NCBI RefSeq assembly: GCF_000272105.2
Contig: NZ_AJZD02000298.1
Location: 1 to 38,619, forward strand
DNA from: Vibrio splendidus 12E03
Lineage (GTDB): Bacteria > Pseudomonadota > Gammaproteobacteria > Enterobacterales > Vibrionaceae
Length of the DNA: 38,619 bases
Reading direction: 5' to 3'
How positions within the stretch are numbered: position 1 is the stretch's first letter; every line of letters begins with the position of its first letter. A model generated the notes under the pieces. The model was not told where the DNA came from. It ran no database searches and was given only the letters and a program-made list of their open reading frames with translations. The position numbers and the translations under genes are program-made. Positions 35,225 to 38,619 of this stretch are shown piece after piece.

Positions 35225-36418
35225 TTACGACGAAGTTTGCGAAGTCTTGTCTACTCTACGCGACTTAGCCTTGTAATTGTGTAACCAGCAACAAAATAAC
35301 CCGATGCAAAGACCCCAAAATGCACTGCCAATGCCTAATAAATTGGTGCCAGAAGCCGTAAATAGGAAAGTAAAAAGTGCTGGCTCTCGATAGTGGTTGT
35401 CTGCCATCGAAACGGCTAAACAATTCATCAATGTAGGCATCACTGCTAAACCCGCGACAGCTATCACAACCGCTGAGGGAACCGCGCTAAACAACGACAC
35501 GAATGACATCCCCATCACACCAGCTAACAGGTAAAATACACCCATCGAGATCCCAGCCATATAACGTGTTTTTGGATTATCATCTGCATTAGGGCCCATG
35601 CAGATTGCTCCTGTAATAGCTGCAAGGTTATACGCAAAGCCTCCAAGTGGAGCCAATAGTAGCCCGGTCACACCAGTGGTGGTGATGATCTTAGATGAAT
35701 CAACTTGGTATCCGTTCGCTTTAAGCACAGCAAAACCTGGCAAGTTCTGCGAAGCCATAGTCACAATAAACAATGGGATACCGACGCTAACCAACGAGAA
35801 GAACTCAAAATCAGGCATAATAAATACCGGTACAGTTAAACCTACTGTGACCTGACTGACATCAAGTTTGCCAAAGCCGACACACATCACCAAAGCAATA
35901 ACGAAAATGCTTGGGATCAGTAAGTTTCCTAACCTTGCTTTAGCCAAAATAAATACAGTAAGCATAACCGCAACTACCTGAACTTCTTCCATTAACGACG
36001 TAAACAACCCCAAACCAAACTGCAACAAAATCCCCGCTAGCATGGCAGACGCGATTGATGTTGGGATCTGCTTAAGTACCTTCTCAAAGATTCCCGCTAA
36101 GCCAACCAGCGTGATCAACAAAGAGCTAAAAAAGAACACCGCAACCGCCTGATTCATTGTTAGCCCTTCCAAAGAAGTAATTAACAACGCTGCTCCGGGG
36201 GTCGACCAAGCTGTAACCACAGGTTTCTTGTAATAGAGCGAGAGCAATATCGTAGTGGCGCCCATGCCAATTCCCAACGCCCAAAACCATGACGCGACTT
36301 GCTCTTCAGTTGCTCCTGCACTCATTGCCGCTTGGAAAATGATCGCAGCAGCACTCGCATAACCGATGAAAACAGCAATAAAGCCGGTACTGACGTGAGA
36401 AAATTTTAGCTTAGTCAT
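35225..36418 (-). CDS. BenE-family transporter (benzoate/H+ symporter-like, YdcO type)
   Basis: A 397-aa inner-membrane protein with about 12 helices. FIAVFIGYASAAAIIFQAAMSAGATEEQ and the mid-protein VVTAWSTPGAALLIT, SMLAGILLQFGLGLF and PLGGFAYNLAAITGAICMG are characteristic of the BenE/YdcO family. BenE itself imports benzoate with protons. No benzoate-degradation gene is present here, so the substrate is uncertain. It is divergent from an XRE-cupin regulator, the same arrangement as E. coli ydcO/ydcN, and two palindromic operators lie between them. Confidence 0.88.
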   Translation of the reverse strand: MTKLKFSHVSTGFIAVFIGYASAAAIIFQAAMSAGATEEQVASWFWALGIGMGATTILLSLYYKKPVVTAWSTPGAALLITSLEGLTMNQAVAVFFFSSLLITLVGLAGIFEKVLKQIPTSIASAMLAGILLQFGLGLFTSLMEEVQVVAVMLTVFILAKARLGNLLIPSIFVIALVMCVGFGKLDVSQVTVGLTVPVFIMPDFEFFSLVSVGIPLFIVTMASQNLPGFAVLKANGYQVDSSKIITTTGVTGLLLAPLGGFAYNLAAITGAICMGPNADDNPKTRYMAGISMGVFYLLAGVMGMSFVSLFSAVPSAVVIAVAGLAVMPTLMNCLAVSMADNHYREPALFTFLFTASGTNLLGIGSAFWGLCIGLFCCWLHNYKAKSRRVDKTSQTSS

Positions 36419-36434
36419 GTTAATTTGTTCCCGT

Positions 36435-36450
36435 GTGCGTTATAACGTCC
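36435..36450. promoter_or_regulatory. Palindromic operator O1 (BenE side)
   Basis: GTGCGTTATAACGTCC, 14 of 16 positions fitting the palindrome GTGCG-YTATAR-CGCAC. It lies 17 bp upstream of the BenE start. Confidence 0.6.
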
Positions 36451-36470
36451 ATAGATTGAACTTAGCACCT

Positions 36471-36486
36471 GTGCGCTATAACGCAC
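36471..36486. promoter_or_regulatory. Palindromic operator O2 (regulator side)
   Basis: GTGCGCTATAACGCAC, a near-perfect 16-bp palindrome 36 bp from O1 and 33 bp before the regulator start. The pair is the expected site for the divergent XRE-cupin regulator, which would control its own gene and the transporter. Confidence 0.65.
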
Positions 36487-36518
36487 AACTGATTTTTTAA
36501 AAAATTTGTAGAGAAAAG

Positions 36519-37085
36519 ATGCAAACAGAAATTAAAGTCGGCGTTAATTTGAAACGCCTTCGCCAAGAAAAAGGCTGGAGCTTAGACAAAACAGCGAAAG
36601 CAACAGGCGTGAGTAAAGCAATGCTAGGACAAATTGAACGTGGAGAATCCAGCCCGACAGTCGCTAAGCTCTGGCAGATAGCTTCTGGGTTCGAGGTGTC
36701 ACTTTCGAGTTTTATCGCGGCTAGCTCAAACAGTGAACTGACGAGTTTATTCAGAGATGCAAACGAACTAAGACATGAGGAATACAACATTGGTTTTTTC
36801 GTCAGTTTGTTGTTTCCTTTTGAGGAAGCACTAGGATTTGAAATATTCGAACTCACCCTAGCCCCCGATTACCAACATGAATCGGCCCCACATAACGCAG
36901 GCGTCACTGAGCACATCTTATGCATTTCAGGAGAGATGGCCGTGATGTTTGATGATGAGTGGCATACGTTACGCGCAGGACAAGCCGTTCGCTTCAATGC
37001 CAACCAGACCCATGCCTACAAAAATATCGGTGAAGGAAATGCCGTATTTCATAATGTGATTCACTACCCTAATAACAAGCAATAG
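36519..37085 (+). CDS. XRE-family regulator with C-terminal cupin (YdcN-like)
   Basis: A 188-aa transcription factor. The N-terminal helix-turn-helix of XRE/Cro type is at residues 7-62, with WSLDKTAKATGVSKAMLGQIERGESSPT as the core. A short linker leads to a C-terminal cupin with EHILCISGEMAVMFDDEWHTLRAGQAVRF and NQTHAYKNIGEGNAVFHNV, a small-molecule-sensing fold. GAGAAAAG precedes the ATG. It is divergent from the BenE transporter and probably represses it until a ligand binds the cupin. Confidence 0.9.
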   Translation: MQTEIKVGVNLKRLRQEKGWSLDKTAKATGVSKAMLGQIERGESSPTVAKLWQIASGFEVSLSSFIAASSNSELTSLFRDANELRHEEYNIGFFVSLLFPFEEALGFEIFELTLAPDYQHESAPHNAGVTEHILCISGEMAVMFDDEWHTLRAGQAVRFNANQTHAYKNIGEGNAVFHNVIHYPNNKQ

Positions 37086-37160
37086 TGCCGGATTTGGTGA
37101 TAACGGCTATAACCGGATGTTTAGCGCTAACGGATGTCCATCGCTAACGAAAGAGCAGGC
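37086..37160. repeat. Short imperfect repeats downstream of the XRE-cupin gene
   Basis: A palindrome CGG-CTATAA-CCG (37104-37115) resembling the core of O1/O2 is followed by two imperfect copies of a ~18-bp unit, AACCGGATGTTTAGCGCT and AACGGATGTCCATCGCT (about 37112-37145). I see no standard terminator here. Possible third operator or decayed hairpin. Confidence 0.35.
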
Positions 37161-37190
37161 ATCCCACTGGCTAATATTCACTGAGAACGA

Positions 37191-38240
37191 CTATACGTTG
37201 ACGACCATGCTGCCATCTTCTGCTTGGTAACGTGCCCATAGTTGAGAAAGGTTTTCTTTATTAAGCTGTATCTCTTTTTCTTTCAGAAACGCTTCGTTGT
37301 GCAGCTTCGAATACGAGCGCTCAGCAAGGTCACAGCTAAATGTAACGATGGTTTTCCCTTTCCCCATTCTAGCCGCAGCGTATAGCGCACCTGCTACGTT
37401 CAACGACGAACTGCTTCCTAGAAGAATACCGTCATGCTCCGCAACAAGGCGGGATATCGTCACCAAATCCTGATCGGGCAGCGTGATTGCACGATTGATT
37501 TTTGCCTGCCTGAAATTTTCAACCGTTCGCATGATCCCTATGCCTTCCGTGAACGAACTTCCCGTTGATTGATAGTGTCCATTACGTAGAAACGAATAAA
37601 TGCCGGACCCATTTGGGTCAACTAACCAAGTTTCGAGATTGGGTTGCTGCTCAGATAGATAGTGTGAGTTTCCGGCAATGGTTCCACCCGTCCCCACCAC
37701 TGAAACTAGAGCATCAATATTCCCCTGTGTTTGCAGCCAGATCTCAGGTCCAGTATTTAAATAGTGCGCTCGATAATTACTGAGATTTTCAAACTGATCT
37801 GCCCACCAATAATTCTCATTTTCGACACCAATCCGCTTAGCCGTGTGGTAAAAATGTTCAGGGTTTGCAAAAGGACAAGGGTCGACCAATAACAGTTCAG
37901 CATTATAAAGCGAGATCATGCGCTCTTTCTCTTGTGCCTGCCCTTTTGGCATCACCACCAACATTTTGTAACCGAGGGATTTAGCGACTAGAGCAAGGCC
38001 TATTCCCGTATTACCAGCAGTACCTTCAACGATTGTCATTCCCGGCTTAAGCTTACCGGCTTCTATTGCATCCATAACCAACTGAAGTGCCGCTCTATCT
38101 TTAATCGAACCTCCCGGGTTCTGGTGTTCACACTTAATAAGAATCTCACAACCTGATATCTCTGAAAGACTGTTGATTCTAACAAGATCGGTATCGCCAA
38201 TCAGTTCACTGAGATTGTTTGCAATATGGGCAGATGACAT
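37191..38240 (-). CDS. Cysteine synthase family PLP enzyme
   Basis: A 349-aa fold-type II PLP enzyme of the O-acetylserine sulfhydrylase family. LIGDTDLVRIN opens it. The PLP lysine is K47 in HQNPGGSIKDRAA. The asparagine loop is EGTAGNTGIGLAL (instead of EPTSGNTG in CysK), and the phosphate loop is VVGTGGTIAG. A C-terminal extension of some 25 residues over CysK is present. It may make cysteine or act on a related beta-substitution. I chose ATG 38240 because GGAG lies five bases upstream; the frame from 38300 adds 20 residues unlike the family start. Confidence 0.86.
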   Translation of the reverse strand: MSSAHIANNLSELIGDTDLVRINSLSEISGCEILIKCEHQNPGGSIKDRAALQLVMDAIEAGKLKPGMTIVEGTAGNTGIGLALVAKSLGYKMLVVMPKGQAQEKERMISLYNAELLLVDPCPFANPEHFYHTAKRIGVENENYWWADQFENLSNYRAHYLNTGPEIWLQTQGNIDALVSVVGTGGTIAGNSHYLSEQQPNLETWLVDPNGSGIYSFLRNGHYQSTGSSFTEGIGIMRTVENFRQAKINRAITLPDQDLVTISRLVAEHDGILLGSSSSLNVAGALYAAARMGKGKTIVTFSCDLAERSYSKLHNEAFLKEKEIQLNKENLSQLWARYQAEDGSMVVNV

Positions 38241-38410
38241 CGCGACTCCATTTATTTGTTGAGGATAAGTTTGTTCATCGATTGGGTTGTCGATGATCAT
38301 AAGCGTAGCTCTGGGGTCTGCTTAGTCAAGAAGTGCCGGAATTGAAAAGACTCTCATTTTCCAAATAGCAATTATAATTAGGGGTGACCGATTAGGTTGA
38401 GGGCAAAAAA

Positions 38411-38619
38411 ATGTTTCTAAAAGAGAAAAAAAGCGGTGACCTCGTTGATGTAACTGAAATGACCAAATTAACCAACTTATTTCAAGACAGTATCGAAGGT
38501 CGGTTTCAAGCAGGCGAAGAACAGCAAGACCCTGAGATGTTTAAAAAGTCCGAACTGATGTTTATGTCAGGGGAAGAGTTACCTCGATGCTGTCGAGTAG
38601 ACGACACTTGTTACCAAGT
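38411..38619 (+). CDS. Small hypothetical protein, partial (cut by the right edge)
   Basis: The frame is open from ATG 38411 to the window edge (69 complete codons, MFLKEKKSGDLVDVTEMTKL onward). GAGGGC lies upstream. The protein is acidic with a C-terminal part ELPRCCRVDDTCYQ. It resembles short uncharacterised proteins of Vibrio in the motif DPEMFKKSEL and GEELP, from memory only. No function can be given, and it may end shortly past the edge. Confidence 0.65.
   Translation, partial: MFLKEKKSGDLVDVTEMTKLTNLFQDSIEGRFQAGEEQQDPEMFKKSELMFMSGEELPRCCRVDDTCYQ

Noticed and set aside
1..38619. tRNA, rRNA, CRISPR array, insertion sequence
   Set aside because: No cloverleaf, no regularly spaced repeats and no transposase motifs were seen on reading both strands.

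Overview
The window looks like a Vibrio (Vibrionaceae) genome segment, probably from the secondary chromosome. The evidence is moderate-to-low GC, many Vibrio-like proteins, and a complete vibrioferrin siderophore locus of the kind described in Vibrio parahaemolyticus. The species cannot be fixed from sequence reading alone.

Left part (1-5.4 kb): an N6-adenine DNA methylase runs off the left edge. Next come guaC (GMP reductase) with a long, structured leader that carries PurR-like boxes, a two-gene signalling unit (receiver-CheC fusion plus a PAS protein), and a small two-helix membrane protein. Middle-left (5.5-14.1 kb) is ordinary accessory metabolism: a MATE efflux pump divergent from a LysR regulator, a secreted GH13 alpha-amylase, an EamA transporter, a VOC protein, and a LysR regulator divergent from an exported type-B carboxylesterase.

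Centre (14.3-30.0 kb): two divergent operons for the citrate-based carboxylate siderophore vibrioferrin. Leftward are psuA (pvuA1), pvuA (pvuA2), pvuB, pvuC, pvuD and pvuE: two outer-membrane TonB-dependent receptors, a periplasmic binding protein, two permeases and an ATPase. Rightward are pvsA to pvsE: an ATP-grasp ligase, two IucA/IucC-type NIS synthetases flanking an MFS exporter, and a PLP decarboxylase. Genes are tightly coupled by overlaps. A Fur-box-like site lies in the shared 239-bp promoter region, and both operons end in clear hairpin terminators.

Right part (30.3-38.6 kb): a small probable DUF3081 protein and an exported CIA30-like protein; an MDR oxidoreductase, a signal-peptide-less OpuAC-type ligand-binding protein and a LysR regulator that share a near-duplicate operator; an acidic CxxC-containing small protein; a BenE-family transporter divergent from an XRE-cupin regulator with two palindromic operators between them; a cysteine-synthase-family enzyme; and a small hypothetical gene cut by the right edge.

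I saw no tRNA, rRNA, insertion sequence or CRISPR array. The most interesting non-obvious signals are the duplicated 32-bp operator in the LysR/MDR/OpuAC group, the guaC leader with twin hairpins sharing one loop, the double-active-site receiver-CheC fusion, and the hairpins that partition the psuA-pvuABCDE transcript.
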